Counted from the stretch's first letter, positions 45,204 to 55,649 are shown. The stretch is 64,000 nucleotides of DNA from Anabaena catenula FACHB-362 (GCF_014698735.1 NZ_JACJTQ010000002.1:62001-126000), one strand, 5' to 3'. The notes: a model not told the origin generated them from the sequence alone. Program-made: numbers and translations.

Positions 45204-46232
45204 TTAATGGTGAACTTGATGGAGAATTTCTGAGTGAATTCCCATGTCTTTGGTGTAAGGAGCGAGAAATTGATCTGGAGATAAATCCGCTGGCTTCATG
45301 GCCACGGCTTGATTTAGGGTTTCTTTACTAGCTACAAGTTGCTCTTGCATCCAGTTGTTAAATGCTTCCTCGGACTCAACAACTATGGGCGATCGCATGG
45401 CACCGTGATATGGTCCACAAAGTTCAGCACAGATGAGAGTATAGTCACCTGATTTTTTTGGTGTAAAGCGAAACTCGCTTTGTCTACCTGGGATGGCATC
45501 TTGTTTGAGGCGGAACTCTGGAACCCAGAAGGCATGAATCACATCATTAGCCGTCATATTGATTCGTACTTGCCGCCCGACAGGAAGGTGCATTTCCCCT
45601 GTAGTTACACCAGTCTCTGGGTAAGTAAAAATCCAGGCGTACTGAAGACCCGAAATATTAACTTGGATGTAGGGTGCTTCACCTTCATACTCCATTTGAG
45701 ACATTTGGTGAGCATTGTCCATTTCTTTAATGGGGGTTTCGGGCAATGCTGTTTGAGATTGTTCTGGACTCAGATTTGCTGGTGTAGTCTGTGCATTACT
45801 TAAAGTAGCAGCAATTGCAGTTCCCGGACTTGTCATTGCTTCCTGAGTCATCGGCGCTTCATGGATGGAATGGGGATCAAAGCCGCCGAGATCGTTGTAC
45901 ACTTCAAAACTATAGATGGAAATACCGAGGACAATAATTGCTGGGATCGCCGTCCAGAGTATTTCTAAAGGCACATTCCCCTCAATGGCTGGACCATCTT
46001 CATTGTCGCCTGCACGGCGACGGTATTTAAATGCAGCGTAGATTAAAACACCTTCAACTAGTAAAAATATACCTGTAGAAACGATCATCATCGTGTTGAA
46101 TAGACCATCTACTAAGACGGCTTCATCAGATGCGGCTGTAGGTAACAGACCGTGATTTTGACCGTACCAAAGGCTGGCTAGGGTTAGCACAATGCCAATT
46201 AGTAATGTCCAGATGGAACTTGGAATTTTCAC
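45204..46232 (-). CDS. ctaC: cytochrome c oxidase subunit II (CuA)
   Basis: Accepts electrons from cytochrome c6 or plastocyanin. Two N-terminal helices (about 10-25 and 48-68) anchor it. An unusually long, Pro/Thr/Gln-rich linker (about residues 120-180) precedes the cupredoxin domain. The CuA motif is complete: CAELCGPYHGAM (Cys, Cys, His, Met) near 265, with the upstream His in VIHAFWVPE. The linker is typical of cyanobacterial CtaC. It is first gene of coxBAC; the promoter faces ctaA across a 408-bp spacer. Presumably the cox1-type, vegetative-cell oxidase, inferred from the link to ctaAB. Confidence 0.95.
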   Translation of the reverse strand: MKIPSSIWTLLIGIVLTLASLWYGQNHGLLPTAASDEAVLVDGLFNTMMIVSTGIFLLVEGVLIYAAFKYRRRAGDNEDGPAIEGNVPLEILWTAIPAIIVLGISIYSFEVYNDLGGFDPHSIHEAPMTQEAMTSPGTAIAATLSNAQTTPANLSPEQSQTALPETPIKEMDNAHQMSQMEYEGEAPYIQVNISGLQYAWIFTYPETGVTTGEMHLPVGRQVRINMTANDVIHAFWVPEFRLKQDAIPGRQSEFRFTPKKSGDYTLICAELCGPYHGAMRSPIVVESEEAFNNWMQEQLVASKETLNQAVAMKPADLSPDQFLAPYTKDMGIHSEILHQVHH

Positions 46233-46640
46233 GGCTTACTTAAATGGAATTTACGACGTTATCTCAAAGTCACTCACTTACTAAGGTAGTGCAGCCTATA
46301 AGATATGGACTCTCAATATCTGAAATCTTTATTAATTTTTTTGATTAGTTGATTAATCTTGAGTAAAACCGATTTATGTGATATTGCACCCCAAAAAAAT
46401 GACAATTACTAGCAAAATTTAAGGAAAACTTTAGGAAATTTTAATTAATTGCCACTCATCACTAATTCATATCTTAAAAAATACCTAAATCTTACAGCTA
46501 AAAGTACCTGAAGTGATTCAAAGTATAAGTGAAAGCCAATCTTTAAACCCTAGCTCATAGGTTAGGGTGTAGATAGGTCTTTTCTGATCAAATAGATAAT
46601 TTTAAGAATATCTACCTCAAGCGGGCGGAAGGTATCGTTG
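46233..46640. other. divergent control region of coxBAC and ctaAB
   Basis: A 408-bp AT-rich spacer between the start codons of ctaC (minus) and ctaA (plus). I see no perfect palindrome or known box. Its position makes it the likely joint regulatory region for the oxidase and its heme synthases. Confidence 0.5.
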
Positions 46641-47564
46641 ATGAACGAATTTGTCCTACAACAACAAAATGAAGCGGCAGCCCAACACAATAGCCCCAAG
46701 GAAGTAATTCGTCGCTTGGTGTGGAAAATTTGCATAGCCACCTTGATTTTGATGGCCATAGGCAGTGCCACCCGCGTGATGAATGCTGGACTTGCTTGCC
46801 CTGATTGGCCTTTGTGCTATGGGGAATTGGTGCCAGCCAAGCAAATGAATCTCCAGGTGTTCTTGGAGTGGTTTCACAGATTGGACGCAGCTTTGATTGG
46901 TTTTAGCGCGATCGCACTTGCCGGTTTATCCTGGTGGCATCGTCGTGTTTTACCCAACTGGCTACCTTGGGCTTCGACATTCGCCCTGTTCTTAATCGTC
47001 TTCCAAGGCGTTTTGGGTGGACTCACTGTCACCGAATTGTTGCGATTTGATATCGTTACCGCCCATTTGGGAACGGCGCTATTGTTTTTCACTACTCTCT
47101 TAGTCATCGGTACGGCACTTAGCCCATATCAGGGGACTGGAACTGTTGGAAAGCTGCCTTGGGTGGGTTTAGCAGCTTCTGTTTTGGTATACCTACAAAG
47201 TTTACTAGGTGCTGTAGTAGGTTCTCGCTGGGCGCTACACCAATGCTTTGGTGATTCTCAACTTTGTGGAGTTATGTACAGCCATATTGTGGGTTTGCTA
47301 CCACCTACGGTGGCCACTTTGGCAATAGTATTTATCTCGTGGCGCACTCCAGCCTTACACCCAGCTTTGCGCCGATTAGCAAATATGGCTGGGAGCTTAT
47401 TGATTTTACAACTGCTGTTGGGAGTCGCCACTTTTCGCTTACATCTACAAGTTGAGCCGCTAACCGTTACTCACCAAGCTGTAGGTGCTACTTTGCTGGG
47501 TACTTTAGTGGTGTTTACAGTTTTAGGGCTACGTGACAGAACAAATGGAATCATTACTCAGTAA
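46641..47564 (+). CDS. ctaA: heme A synthase CtaA/COX15
   Basis: A membrane enzyme that oxidises the C8 methyl of heme O to make heme A for the oxidase. The 307-residue protein has about eight helices. Conserved residues include GSATRVMNAGLACPDWPLCYG near 35, FLEWFHRLDAALIG (catalytic-site His), ALHQCFGDSQLCG and VTHQAVGATLLG with a heme-ligand His. The first Cys pair sits in CPDWPLC. The ATG at 46641 is preferred to a TTG one codon upstream; GGAAGG lies about 11 bases before it. It forms a ctaA-ctaB unit opposite coxBAC. Confidence 0.94.
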   Translation: MNEFVLQQQNEAAAQHNSPKEVIRRLVWKICIATLILMAIGSATRVMNAGLACPDWPLCYGELVPAKQMNLQVFLEWFHRLDAALIGFSAIALAGLSWWHRRVLPNWLPWASTFALFLIVFQGVLGGLTVTELLRFDIVTAHLGTALLFFTTLLVIGTALSPYQGTGTVGKLPWVGLAASVLVYLQSLLGAVVGSRWALHQCFGDSQLCGVMYSHIVGLLPPTVATLAIVFISWRTPALHPALRRLANMAGSLLILQLLLGVATFRLHLQVEPLTVTHQAVGATLLGTLVVFTVLGLRDRTNGIITQ

Positions 47565-47731
47565 ACAGTACGCAGTTATCAGTAATTATGTGAGGGATAA
47601 AAAGCGCCACGAAAGCCTCCCAACAGTCTTATAGGGAGATTTATACCCAAGGGATGAAATTGATAACTGATACCTGATACCTGAAAACTGATACCTGATA
47701 ACTGATAACTGAGAAAGGAAGTAGAGTCAAC
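47565..47731. repeat. ACTGATACCTGATAAC-type repeats between ctaA and ctaB
   Basis: Six or more GATAACTGATACCTGATA-like units (about 47655-47712) in the intercistronic gap. No gene. Confidence 0.6.
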
Positions 47732-48676
47732 ATGATTGAGACTAATGTCTCTCGCCACCACGATACATTTTTACAAGTAATTCAAAGTTACTACCAGCTA
47801 ACTAAGCCACGCATTATTCCGTTGCTATTAATTACCACTGCTGGGAGTATGTGGATTGCTGCCAAGGGACAAGTGGACCCTTTCCTATTGCTAATAACCC
47901 TGATGGGTGGTACTTTGGCTGCTGCCAGCGCTCAGACTATTAACTGTATCTATGACCGAGATATAGATTATGATATGGAGCGGACGCGCCATCGTCCTAT
48001 GCCTTCTGGTAGGGTACAGCCCCGCGATGCGTTGATTTTTGCGATCGCTCTGGCTGTTGCTTCTTTTACCCTACTCACAGTCTTTGCCAATTTATTAGCC
48101 GCGCTTTTAGCATTTTCTGGGATTGTATTTTACGTTTTAGTTTATACCCACTGGCTAAAACGTCACAGCACTCAAAATATTGTCATTGGTGGTGCGGCGG
48201 GGGCGATTCCAGCCCTAGTTGGTTGGGCGGCTGTAACAGATACTTTAAGCTGGGCTGCTTGGCTAATTTTTGCCATTGTGTTTTTGTGGACTCCCCCTCA
48301 TTTCTGGGCTTTGGCTTTGATGATTCGTGATGATTACGCCAAAGTGGGAATACCCATGTTACCGGTGGTAGTCGGTGATAAAGCCACGGTACGTCAGATT
48401 TGGTACTATACCGTCATTACCGTGACAGCAACTGTGCTGCTGTTCTATCCTTTACACGCCAGTGGTGTTGTCTATGCCTTTGTCGCGTTGACATTGGGGG
48501 GGGTATTTGTTCACAAGGCTTGGCGCTTGTTGCAAAATCCAGAGGATCGAACTGTAGCTAGAGAGTTATTCCTTTATTCGATTTCCTACATGATGCTGTT
48601 GTGTTTAGCGATGGTGGTTGATAGTTTACCGATTACTCACAGTTTGGTAAGTGCTGTGGTTAATCAGTTTAGTTAG
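47732..48676 (+). CDS. ctaB: heme O synthase (protoheme IX farnesyltransferase) CtaB
   Basis: A UbiA-family prenyltransferase adding farnesyl to protoheme to make heme O, the precursor used by CtaA. 314 residues, about nine helices. The Asp-rich prenyl-diphosphate motif is [20 protein letters not shown] near residue 71, and the second conserved loop follows [20 protein letters not shown] near 192. It follows ctaA on the same strand after a repeat-filled gap and ends in a strong terminator. Confidence 0.97.
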   Translation: MIETNVSRHHDTFLQVIQSYYQLTKPRIIPLLLITTAGSMWIAAKGQVDPFLLLITLMGGTLAAASAQTINCIYDRDIDYDMERTRHRPMPSGRVQPRDALIFAIALAVASFTLLTVFANLLAALLAFSGIVFYVLVYTHWLKRHSTQNIVIGGAAGAIPALVGWAAVTDTLSWAAWLIFAIVFLWTPPHFWALALMIRDDYAKVGIPMLPVVVGDKATVRQIWYYTVITVTATVLLFYPLHASGVVYAFVALTLGGVFVHKAWRLLQNPEDRTVARELFLYSISYMMLLCLAMVVDSLPITHSLVSAVVNQFS

Positions 48677-48683
48677 TAGGAAG

Positions 48684-48715
48684 AGCGATGGTGCTTGGCG
48701 CTATCGCTTTTTTTT
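48684..48715 (+). terminator. Rho-independent terminator of ctaB
   Basis: AGCGATGGTGC and GCGCTATCGCT pair (one mismatch) around TTG, followed by an eight-T run, just after the ctaB stop. Confidence 0.9.
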
Positions 48716-48858
48716 AACGCAGAGGGGCGCTGAGGTAAGCGCTGAGTAACGCTGAGGTTGAAAATTTTGATTTGAGTTAAGGTTTTTGGAAAAGGCAAAT
48801 CTCGACTGAGGTTCTGAGATATCCTTAGATAGGATAGAGATTCGCCGAATAAAGTAGA

Positions 48859-50025
48859 ATGAAGCTGGCAGCAAGAGTAAGTCAGGTGACACCCTCTATA
48901 ACCTTAGCGATCGCAGCTAAAGCTAAGGCCATGAAAGCAGAGGGTATAGATGTTTGTAGTTTTAGCGCTGGAGAACCGGATTTTGACACCCCGGCGCATA
49001 TCAAAGCCGCAGCCGCAAAAGCTTTGGATGAAGGCAAAACCAAGTATGGTGCAGCCGCTGGAGAACCAAAGTTAAGGGAAGCGATCGCCCAAAAGCTGAA
49101 AACAGATAACGGTCTTGATTATAAGTCAGAGAATGTGATTGTCACCAATGGTGGTAAGCATTCTTTGTACAATTTGATGATGGCGTTAATTGATCCGGGT
49201 GATGAGGTCATTATTCCTGCACCCTACTGGCTAAGTTATCCAGAAATGGTGATTTTAGCAGCTGGTAAACCAGTAATTGTGCAAACGGACGCTTCTACTG
49301 GCTATAAAATTACCCCGGAACAATTGCAAAAGGCAATTACCCCAAAAACTAAGTTATTTGTCCTCAACTCTCCATCTAACCCCACAGGGATGGTGTACAC
49401 GCCAGAGGAAATTAAAGCTTTGGCGAAAGTAGTAGTTGATGCAGATATCTATGTTGTTTCTGATGAAATTTACGAAAAAATCCTCTATGACGGTGCAGAA
49501 CATATCAGCATCGGTTCTCTAGGTAAGGAAATTTTTGCACACACCTTGATTAGTAACGGGTTTGCTAAAGGTTACTCAATGACAGGGTGGCGACTTGGTT
49601 ATTTAGCAGGGCCTGTGGAAATTATTAAAGCCGCAAGTACCATCCAAGGGCATAGTACATCGAATGTATGTACTTTTGCTCAATATGGTGCGATCGCGGC
49701 TTTAGAAGGTTCTCAAGACTGTGTGGAAGAAATGCGCCAAGCTTTCGCTAAACGTCGTCAGGTAATGTTAGACAGACTCAATGCTATCCCCGGTTTGAGT
49801 ACCGCTAAACCAGACGGTGCTTTTTACCTGTTTCCTGATATCAGCAAAACTGGTTTAAAGTCTCTGGAATTTTGCAACGCTTTATTAGAAGCACATCAAG
49901 TTGCAGTTATTCCTGGCGTGGCTTTCGGCGCTGATAATAATATTCGCCTTTCCTACGCTACTGATATGGCGACTATTGAAAAGGGAATGGATAGATTAGA
50001 GAAATTTGTGCGTTCTCGAATTTAA
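48859..50025 (+). CDS. aspC: class I aminotransferase, aspartate aminotransferase type
   Basis: A PLP aminotransferase of 388 residues, fold type I. Marked by [10 protein letters not shown] near 35, [18 protein letters not shown], the Asn-Pro-Thr-Gly segment [14 protein letters not shown], the Asp/Tyr pair [12 protein letters not shown] and the PLP lysine in [17 protein letters not shown]. This is the Igamma/1b aspartate aminotransferase form found in cyanobacteria, which may also act on prephenate in this group. No operon partner. It starts with ATG at 48859, 143 bp after the ctaB terminator. Confidence 0.93.
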   Translation: MKLAARVSQVTPSITLAIAAKAKAMKAEGIDVCSFSAGEPDFDTPAHIKAAAAKALDEGKTKYGAAAGEPKLREAIAQKLKTDNGLDYKSENVIVTNGGKHSLYNLMMALIDPGDEVIIPAPYWLSYPEMVILAAGKPVIVQTDASTGYKITPEQLQKAITPKTKLFVLNSPSNPTGMVYTPEEIKALAKVVVDADIYVVSDEIYEKILYDGAEHISIGSLGKEIFAHTLISNGFAKGYSMTGWRLGYLAGPVEIIKAASTIQGHSTSNVCTFAQYGAIAALEGSQDCVEEMRQAFAKRRQVMLDRLNAIPGLSTAKPDGAFYLFPDISKTGLKSLEFCNALLEAHQVAVIPGVAFGADNNIRLSYATDMATIEKGMDRLEKFVRSRI

Positions 50026-50133
50026 CAGCAATCATCTCATCAATTCTCCATAATGATGAGACAGACAAATTATATCTCCCCAACCCTCCTTAATCTGGTG
50101 AGTTAGGGAGATAAAAAATAATGATTATTAACT

Positions 50134-50353
<220 letters not shown>

Positions 50354-50355
<2 letters not shown>

Positions 50356-50626
50356 AATTTCTCCATTCATAGCGACCAGGAACGCGAACTCTCCGTCCAC
50401 GTTGTTGCGTCCAATAAGGAGCAACCCAGACTCGACGACGTTGAATAACTTGTACAGGTCTGCGGTTGAAGACTCGACGACGTTGAATAACTTGAACTGG
50501 TCTGCGGTTGAAGACTCGACGTTGGACAACTTCTACAGGTCTTCTATATTGTGCTGATGCTGGTTCTGGTAAAACAGTCATGGCTAAAGGTATAGCAAGC
50601 ATGATACCAGTAATAAATTTTTTCAT
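50354..50626 (-). CDS. small exported Arg-rich tandem-repeat protein
   Basis: A 90-residue exported protein. The start is ATG at 50626, with AGGAG 8 bases upstream; the longer frame to 50695 adds 23 unlikely codons. The signal peptide is KKFITGIMLAIPLAMTVLPEPASA. The mature part is strongly basic, with a 14-residue unit (RPVQVIQRRRVFNR) repeated in tandem and echoed by RPVEVVQRRVFNR, then RRVWVAPYWTQQRGRRVRVPGRYEWRN. The DNA shows the 42-bp repeat clearly. A cell-surface or polyanion-binding role is possible; no family is known to me. The stop is overlapped by the MITE end. Confidence 0.75.
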
Positions 50627-50695
50627 CAAAATTCTCCTGTTAACAAATTGTTTCAGGTTGAGTACATCAAACTTTGTGATTGTTTGACTTCTCAC

Positions 50696-50888
50696 ACCAG
50701 CTATCCTAGGAGTTGAATTTTGAATTGGCTAGTTACTAAAGTCACTCATGTCACCATGACTTTAGTATGTATTTGAGGATGAAAAACGTCATGGGTTAGG
50801 GAACTCTTAACAGGGAATAGGGAACAGGGGAGAAAATTACGAATTACGAATTACGTATCCCTAGCGGGACCGTAGGCACTATTACGAA
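50696..50888. repeat. spacer with TACGAAT repeats and GC-rich module
   Basis: AATTACGAATTACG runs (50838-50905) surround a GTATCCCTAGCGGGACCGTA module, which recurs at 53680-53750 and 59335-59370. Confidence 0.65.
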
Positions 50889-52187
50889 TTACGAATTACG
50901 AATTATTCCCATTTCTTGCAAACCTTGACGCAGACGTTGCGCTTCTTGAGGGTTTTGTAGCTCATGGAGAGCGATCGCACTTTCAAAAGCTGCTAAACTA
51001 GTCTTAACATCGCCCACCTTTAACAGCACTACTCCTAAATTTTGATAAGCTTCCGCATAGTCAGGATTTAACAGGATAGCTTGGTTATAGGCATCAATAG
51101 CTTCAGCAAATAAACCCATTGCTTTATTTACCATCCCCAAATTGTAATGACCAAAAACAAACTCAGGGTCAATATTTAAAGCCGTTTCATAAGCATTTTT
51201 CGCACCTTGTAAATCTCCAGCCCCTTTCAACAAATTACCCAGATTATTATATCCTCCTAACTTCAACAGAGGATAAATAGGCAATTTAACAGCAGCTTGA
51301 TAATGGGAAATAGCCTGATTTACATTTTTTAAATGTGTATTAGCAATTCCTAAGTGATAATGTAATTCATACAAAATATCATAATTTATTTCATTGGCAT
51401 TCATGTTTTCATAAATAATATTCCTACCTCGCTGAGATTGAAAATCTTTAAATCCGCGTGGGCGGTTTTTACCTGTGTAATTTTGATTCCCAAGCACCTG
51501 CTTTAAACCTCTAGTTAATAACTCCATCCCCTCCTTAATTTTCCCCATTTCTACATACAAAGCCCCCAATTTACTGCAAACATAAGCATCATCAGGATTA
51601 GCTGCAAAAAATTCTTCCATTGCTGCTGCCGCTTTAGTATACTTATTCTGCTGGTTAATTACAGCTTTTTGATATCCCGCGTGCAGAATTGCTACTCCTG
51701 GTAAATAACCAATTTGCCAATTGGGTTCTTGAGCTAAAATAGCGGTAATGCTATCATCAACCAACGCATGATAAGGGCGATCAAAACATATATCTGGATG
51801 GTTGCGAAACAGTCGAGAAACCAGAGAATAAGGTGATTGTGTTGCTCCAACTTCTTGACGCACCAGATTAATTAATAGATATTCTTCTATATTAATTGCT
51901 GCTTTTAGCTGCGGCACAATTTCCGGTGTCAGGCTTTCATCAGCATCTAATACTAAAACCCAATCGCCTGTGACGTATTTCAAAGCTTCATTGCGAGCTT
52001 TACTAAAGTTATTGCACCATTCAAAATGATGTAACTTGGCCCCGAATTGTTGGGCAATGTGGGGTGTTTGATCAGTTGATCCTGTATCCAAGACTACAAT
52101 TTCATCGACAACATTTTTAACACTACTCAGGCACTTTGGCAAGGCAGTTTCTTCGTTTTTAACAATCATGCACAAGCTGAGTTTCAT
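50889..52187 (-). CDS. family 2 glycosyltransferase with TPR repeats
   Basis: A 432-residue protein. The GT2 domain (about 1-200) has LSLCMIVKNEETALPKCLSS, the nucleotide-binding VVLDTGSTDQTP and DWVLVLDADESLTPE (DxD). TPR units follow, from about 225 to 425, with the clear repeats AISHYQAAVKLPIYPLLKLGGYNNLG, ALNIDPEFVFGHYNLG and AILLNPDYAEAYQNLG. Such GT-TPR proteins are common in filamentous cyanobacteria; the glycan product is unknown, but a polysaccharide role fits the neighbouring glycosyltransferase and pyruvyltransferase. A Tyr/Asn-rich linker (about 240-290) separates the domains. Confidence 0.88.
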   Translation of the reverse strand: MKLSLCMIVKNEETALPKCLSSVKNVVDEIVVLDTGSTDQTPHIAQQFGAKLHHFEWCNNFSKARNEALKYVTGDWVLVLDADESLTPEIVPQLKAAINIEEYLLINLVRQEVGATQSPYSLVSRLFRNHPDICFDRPYHALVDDSITAILAQEPNWQIGYLPGVAILHAGYQKAVINQQNKYTKAAAAMEEFFAANPDDAYVCSKLGALYVEMGKIKEGMELLTRGLKQVLGNQNYTGKNRPRGFKDFQSQRGRNIIYENMNANEINYDILYELHYHLGIANTHLKNVNQAISHYQAAVKLPIYPLLKLGGYNNLGNLLKGAGDLQGAKNAYETALNIDPEFVFGHYNLGMVNKAMGLFAEAIDAYNQAILLNPDYAEAYQNLGVVLLKVGDVKTSLAAFESAIALHELQNPQEAQRLRQGLQEMGIIRNS

Positions 52188-52624
52188 ATAGCAGCAAGAT
52201 AGTATTTACAGCTTTGGTCAATAATAGCTTATGTAATCAAGGATTAAAAATGTGTCAAAATTAACAATATATGAGTAAAAATTAATTCCTGGGTTGGGGT
52301 AAAAAAAAAGACAAAATTAGACAAACGTTGCGTTTTTGCGATTTGATTGTAAATTTTGGCAATAAATCGCTATTTTCAACTGCGAAAATGCACAATATTT
52401 TCTGTAGTGTAGAGAGAATTTTGGATAAAGTTGTCCAGTTTTATAGAGCGTATTATGCCTAATGGTAGATTTAATTTGTCAAATCCCATTGGTGGCGATA
52501 CAATTAGAGCGATTACGCAGATAACTGAGTTTTTACAGTACTTTAGACATGAGCTATAGCTAGGCTTACAGCAGGCATTTCATTCACCGATATTAACTCA
52601 CAAAGTTCATAGGGAAAAGCTTCT
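52188..52624. other. divergent spacer between glycosyltransferase genes
   Basis: 437 bp, AT-rich, including an A9 tract near 52302. The only notable frame is a 34-codon ORF at 52455-52559, listed separately. The plus-strand glycosyltransferase has a weak ribosome binding site (AGGGAAAAGC). Confidence 0.4.
52455..52559 (+). CDS. possible small ORF, 34 residues
   Basis: ATG to TAG frame whose peptide begins MPNGRFNLSNPIGGD and ends FLQYFRHEL. The composition is balanced and protein-like. There is no clear Shine-Dalgarno. It could be a relic of an N-terminal region or a small peptide gene. Weakly supported. Confidence 0.25.
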   Translation: MPNGRFNLSNPIGGDTIRAITQITEFLQYFRHEL

Positions 52625-53569
52625 ATGGTAGATTTTACAGTAGCTATCTGTACCTACAATGGGGAAAAACGTGTACTAGATGTCTTAGAAAAATTGCGAT
52701 CGCAAATTGGAACAGAGGAACTTGCTTGGGAAATTTTCATTATCGATAACAATAGCACTGATAAGACTGCTGAGGTAGTAAAAGACTATTTATCTAATTG
52801 GACTGAAACCTATTCTCTGAAATATTATTTTGAAGCAGAACAAGGACTCGCTTTTGCTCGAAGATGTGCTATCCGAGAAGCACAAAGTGATTTAATTGGA
52901 TTTTTAGATGATGACAATTTACCCTATCCTAACTGGGTAGCAGCCGCTTATAAATTTGGTCAAATTCATGCAGATGCAGGTGCTTTTGGAGGACAAATTC
53001 ATGGAAAATTTGAAGTCGAACCTCCTCCAGGATTTGAAAGAATAGCTAGATTTTTTGCTCTTATAGAAGGGAATAAAAATTATTGCTATAACGAAAAATA
53101 TCCATCAACTAAAAAAAGAATGTTTCCCCCCGGTGCGGGAATAGTTATTCGTAAAAAAGCTTGGCTAGAAAGCATCCCAGCAATTCCCTTATTGCCCCAA
53201 ACAAGTGAAGATTTAGAGATGTTACATTATCTGTGGCAAAAAGGTTGGAAATTGTGGTTTAATGCTGAAATGGAATTAGATCATTTGATTCCTAAATCAC
53301 GATTTCAACAGGAGTATTTAAGAAAATTCTTTCATCAAAATGGTTTATGTCGATATTATTTCCGAATGCTGAATTATCAACCTTGGCAAAGACCTATTAT
53401 GAGTCTTATCTATATGGTTAATGATTTCAAAGCAGCAATTATTTTTTATATGAAAAACAGAAATTATTTAAAAACAGATGTTGTGATAAATGGAGAAATG
53501 GAACTGCTTATAAGTCTTTCTCTGAGTCCTTTTTATCATTGGAAAAAACGATTCTTAATTACTAATTGA
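52625..53569 (+). CDS. family 2 glycosyltransferase (HpsE-like)
   Basis: A GT-A fold glycosyltransferase of 314 residues with VAICTYNGEKRVLDVLEKL near 5, IIDNNSTDKTAEV near 40, LIGFLDDDNLPYPNW with DDD near 100, and the acceptor-side acidic residues in TSEDLEMLHYLWQKGWK near 196. No membrane segment. It resembles the hormogonium-polysaccharide enzyme HpsE, in my recollection. Neighbours (TPR-glycosyltransferase, pyruvyl transferase) support polysaccharide synthesis. The exact name is uncertain. Confidence 0.85.
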   Translation: MVDFTVAICTYNGEKRVLDVLEKLRSQIGTEELAWEIFIIDNNSTDKTAEVVKDYLSNWTETYSLKYYFEAEQGLAFARRCAIREAQSDLIGFLDDDNLPYPNWVAAAYKFGQIHADAGAFGGQIHGKFEVEPPPGFERIARFFALIEGNKNYCYNEKYPSTKKRMFPPGAGIVIRKKAWLESIPAIPLLPQTSEDLEMLHYLWQKGWKLWFNAEMELDHLIPKSRFQQEYLRKFFHQNGLCRYYFRMLNYQPWQRPIMSLIYMVNDFKAAIIFYMKNRNYLKTDVVINGEMELLISLSLSPFYHWKKRFLITN

Positions 53570-53752
53570 TATTGATAATAAACCCAGGAAAATTTTATCC
53601 ACAGAAGTGCATCTGGCTGAGGATTTTCAATGGTGACACTGATAGTAAGTAGGTGGGCGGGAATATTTATTACGAATTACGTATCCTTAGCGGGACTGTA
53701 AGCACTATTACGAATTACGTTGGCGGTAGCCTGCCGTAGGCACTATTACGAA
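53570..53752. repeat. spacer with TACGAAT/GCGGGAC repeats
   Basis: Contains ATTACGAATTACG runs, GTATCCTTAGCGGGACTGTA and GGCGGTAGCCTGCCGTAGGC (53672-53750). The same family is at 50838 and 59283. Confidence 0.65.
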
Positions 53753-54829
53753 TTATTTTAATAGTTCTTGTACCGCAGATTCAATTTGAGTAGTATCTTT
53801 AACAAATCGACAAAATGGGATATCTTTTGTCCATGCTTCATAAAAAGATTCATTCTTATAATAAGCATTAGGTAGAAAAACATGGGGAATGCCTAACAGA
53901 ATACAAAGAATATGTCCATGCAAACGATTGGTAATCACTAGTTGATGTTGCTGAAATTGATAAATCCCACTGTACATAAAACTCCATAAAAGTTTGTGCA
54001 TAGAAGGATTATACATTTGATTAAATTTATCAGTATTAGAATAAATATATTGCCATTTCTGCCGATATATCCACTCAACTGGAGTCATCAAACCGCGTTG
54101 CCAAACTTCTCTTACCATTTGGGTAACAAAACGTTTTATACCTCTGTGACGAACTCCTAGCACCCATTTACATGAAGCCCAATCTTGTACCACTAAATTA
54201 GGAATTTTAACATTATCTACCGAAAATCCCTGATTTAATTCTTTGTCTGTTCTACAGAGAAAGAGAATTGATTGCTTAGGGCTAACACTAGGGGATAAAG
54301 CTGGTAAATTTAGTAATTGAAAAGCCATGTCAGGTGATTTAATAACTCGGCATTTATCAAAAGATTCTTCGGCAATTGTATAGCTACGATCATCACGGAC
54401 AAATATAGTTAAATTAGGATGGGAATTAAATATATCTGCGGTTTTTTTAAGATTATCTAAATTGCTAAAGAAAATACTTTGTGGGAGAATAATAATTGGG
54501 CGATCTTGATACTTAGCAATAATCTGCTCTCGAAACTTTTGATGAGTAGGCCAAAGGTCTCCTAAATTACCTCCTCCGTGCAGAAATATGGGAGATTTAC
54601 CAATTTTTTCTTCCATTACTGTTGGTGAAAAATCTGCAATACTAGAGGCGTAATTAATTTTTGTTTTTAAGACATCAGTTAGGTAAATTACAGTCCCCAG
54701 CCAGATTAAATGATCTCCTAAATTGAGGTGATCTGGATAGTTCAGCAATGCACAGGACTCAAATCTATCTAATTGCCCTAAAGCTTTGTGTAGGTCTTCT
54801 TTGATTGTCTGAGCGATGATATTTTTCAT
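53753..54829 (-). CDS. polysaccharide pyruvyl transferase family protein
   Basis: A 358-residue protein with the family's two-part look: DHLNLGDHLIWLGTVIYL near 34 and FLHGGGNLGDLWPTHQKFRE near 80, an arginine-rich phosphate site (TIFVRDDRSY near 142), and the C-terminal ITNRLHGHILCILLGIPHVFL. The GGGNLGD and H-G-H segments match CsaB/ExoV-type ketal pyruvyl transferases, which add pyruvate from PEP to sugars in exopolysaccharides. It lies in a polysaccharide neighbourhood, and upstream on the same strand is an ABC-2 permease gene (46 bp). Confidence 0.88.
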   Translation of the reverse strand: MKNIIAQTIKEDLHKALGQLDRFESCALLNYPDHLNLGDHLIWLGTVIYLTDVLKTKINYASSIADFSPTVMEEKIGKSPIFLHGGGNLGDLWPTHQKFREQIIAKYQDRPIIILPQSIFFSNLDNLKKTADIFNSHPNLTIFVRDDRSYTIAEESFDKCRVIKSPDMAFQLLNLPALSPSVSPKQSILFLCRTDKELNQGFSVDNVKIPNLVVQDWASCKWVLGVRHRGIKRFVTQMVREVWQRGLMTPVEWIYRQKWQYIYSNTDKFNQMYNPSMHKLLWSFMYSGIYQFQQHQLVITNRLHGHILCILLGIPHVFLPNAYYKNESFYEAWTKDIPFCRFVKDTTQIESAVQELLK

Positions 54830-54875
54830 AGCTGCGTTTTTCCTGCAAGTAATGGATAAAAAAATGGTGAATTGC

Positions 54876-55649
54876 TTAAAGCCTTCTTTCTACTATCAAC
54901 ATTCGTCGATAAGATAACCATCCACTGGCTAACATCACCATTGCAAATACGAATAAAAACCAAAAATGTGCTGTAATTTCAGTCATCCTATCTCCATTAG
55001 CAGAAACTCCTAAAAGAGCTTCATTCATATGATAAATTGGATTATATTGAGCAATATCTAATAAAGTTTTGGGAAATAAGGAAGTTGGTAAAAAAGCGCC
55101 ACCTAAAATTAATAGCGGTACTCCAAAAGCTGCGACTAAAGCATTAACATCTTCAATGCGGCGAGCTAATTGTGTACCTAAAATAAAGCCTAACCCAACA
55201 TAAGCAATGATACTCAATAAAATTATGATGATTCCTAATAAAATTGAACCTTTAAATGTCGCACCCCAAAAAGCAGCAATAGCATAAACTAAAATTGTTT
55301 GTCCAATGCCAATGCAGCTATGAGCGAGAAAAATTCCCAAAAAATAAGATGTGCCACTTAAGGGAGAAATAAACAGACGTTTGAGAGTTTGTTGTTCTCG
55401 TTCTGCAACTACAGTAGCCACACTCCCACCCAAACAACTAAAAAACAGTGCTGCACCTACCAAGGTTGAAGGTGCGGCATTTTCAAAAGCCACAGCCATT
55501 GTTAATTTTGCCCGTTCTGCCAAAATAAATCCATTGAGAATTAATATGGAAATTGGGAAAATACTCCAAAAAATTAAGCTGCGTCTACGGCGCAATAGTT
55601 CAATTAAAATGCGTTGAGTAACAGCTATCGTTTCCTGCCAATATTTCAT
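54876..55649 (-). CDS. ABC-2 type transporter permease
   Basis: A 257-residue permease with six membrane helices. The first (SLIFWSIFPISILILNGFIL) is followed by an extracytoplasmic loop, then VVAEREQQTLKRLFISPLSGTSYFLGI, typical of ABC-2 permeases, and helices with LGFILGTQLARRIEDVNALV and GAFLPTSLFP. No ATP-binding gene lies in the adjacent positions, so the partner ATPase must be elsewhere in the genome or lost. Upstream on the same strand is a TetR regulator (191 bp away). It may export a polysaccharide, lipid or drug; the substrate cannot be told. Confidence 0.85.
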   Translation of the reverse strand: MKYWQETIAVTQRILIELLRRRRSLIFWSIFPISILILNGFILAERAKLTMAVAFENAAPSTLVGAALFFSCLGGSVATVVAEREQQTLKRLFISPLSGTSYFLGIFLAHSCIGIGQTILVYAIAAFWGATFKGSILLGIIIILLSIIAYVGLGFILGTQLARRIEDVNALVAAFGVPLLILGGAFLPTSLFPKTLLDIAQYNPIYHMNEALLGVSANGDRMTEITAHFWFLFVFAMVMLASGWLSYRRMLIVERRL

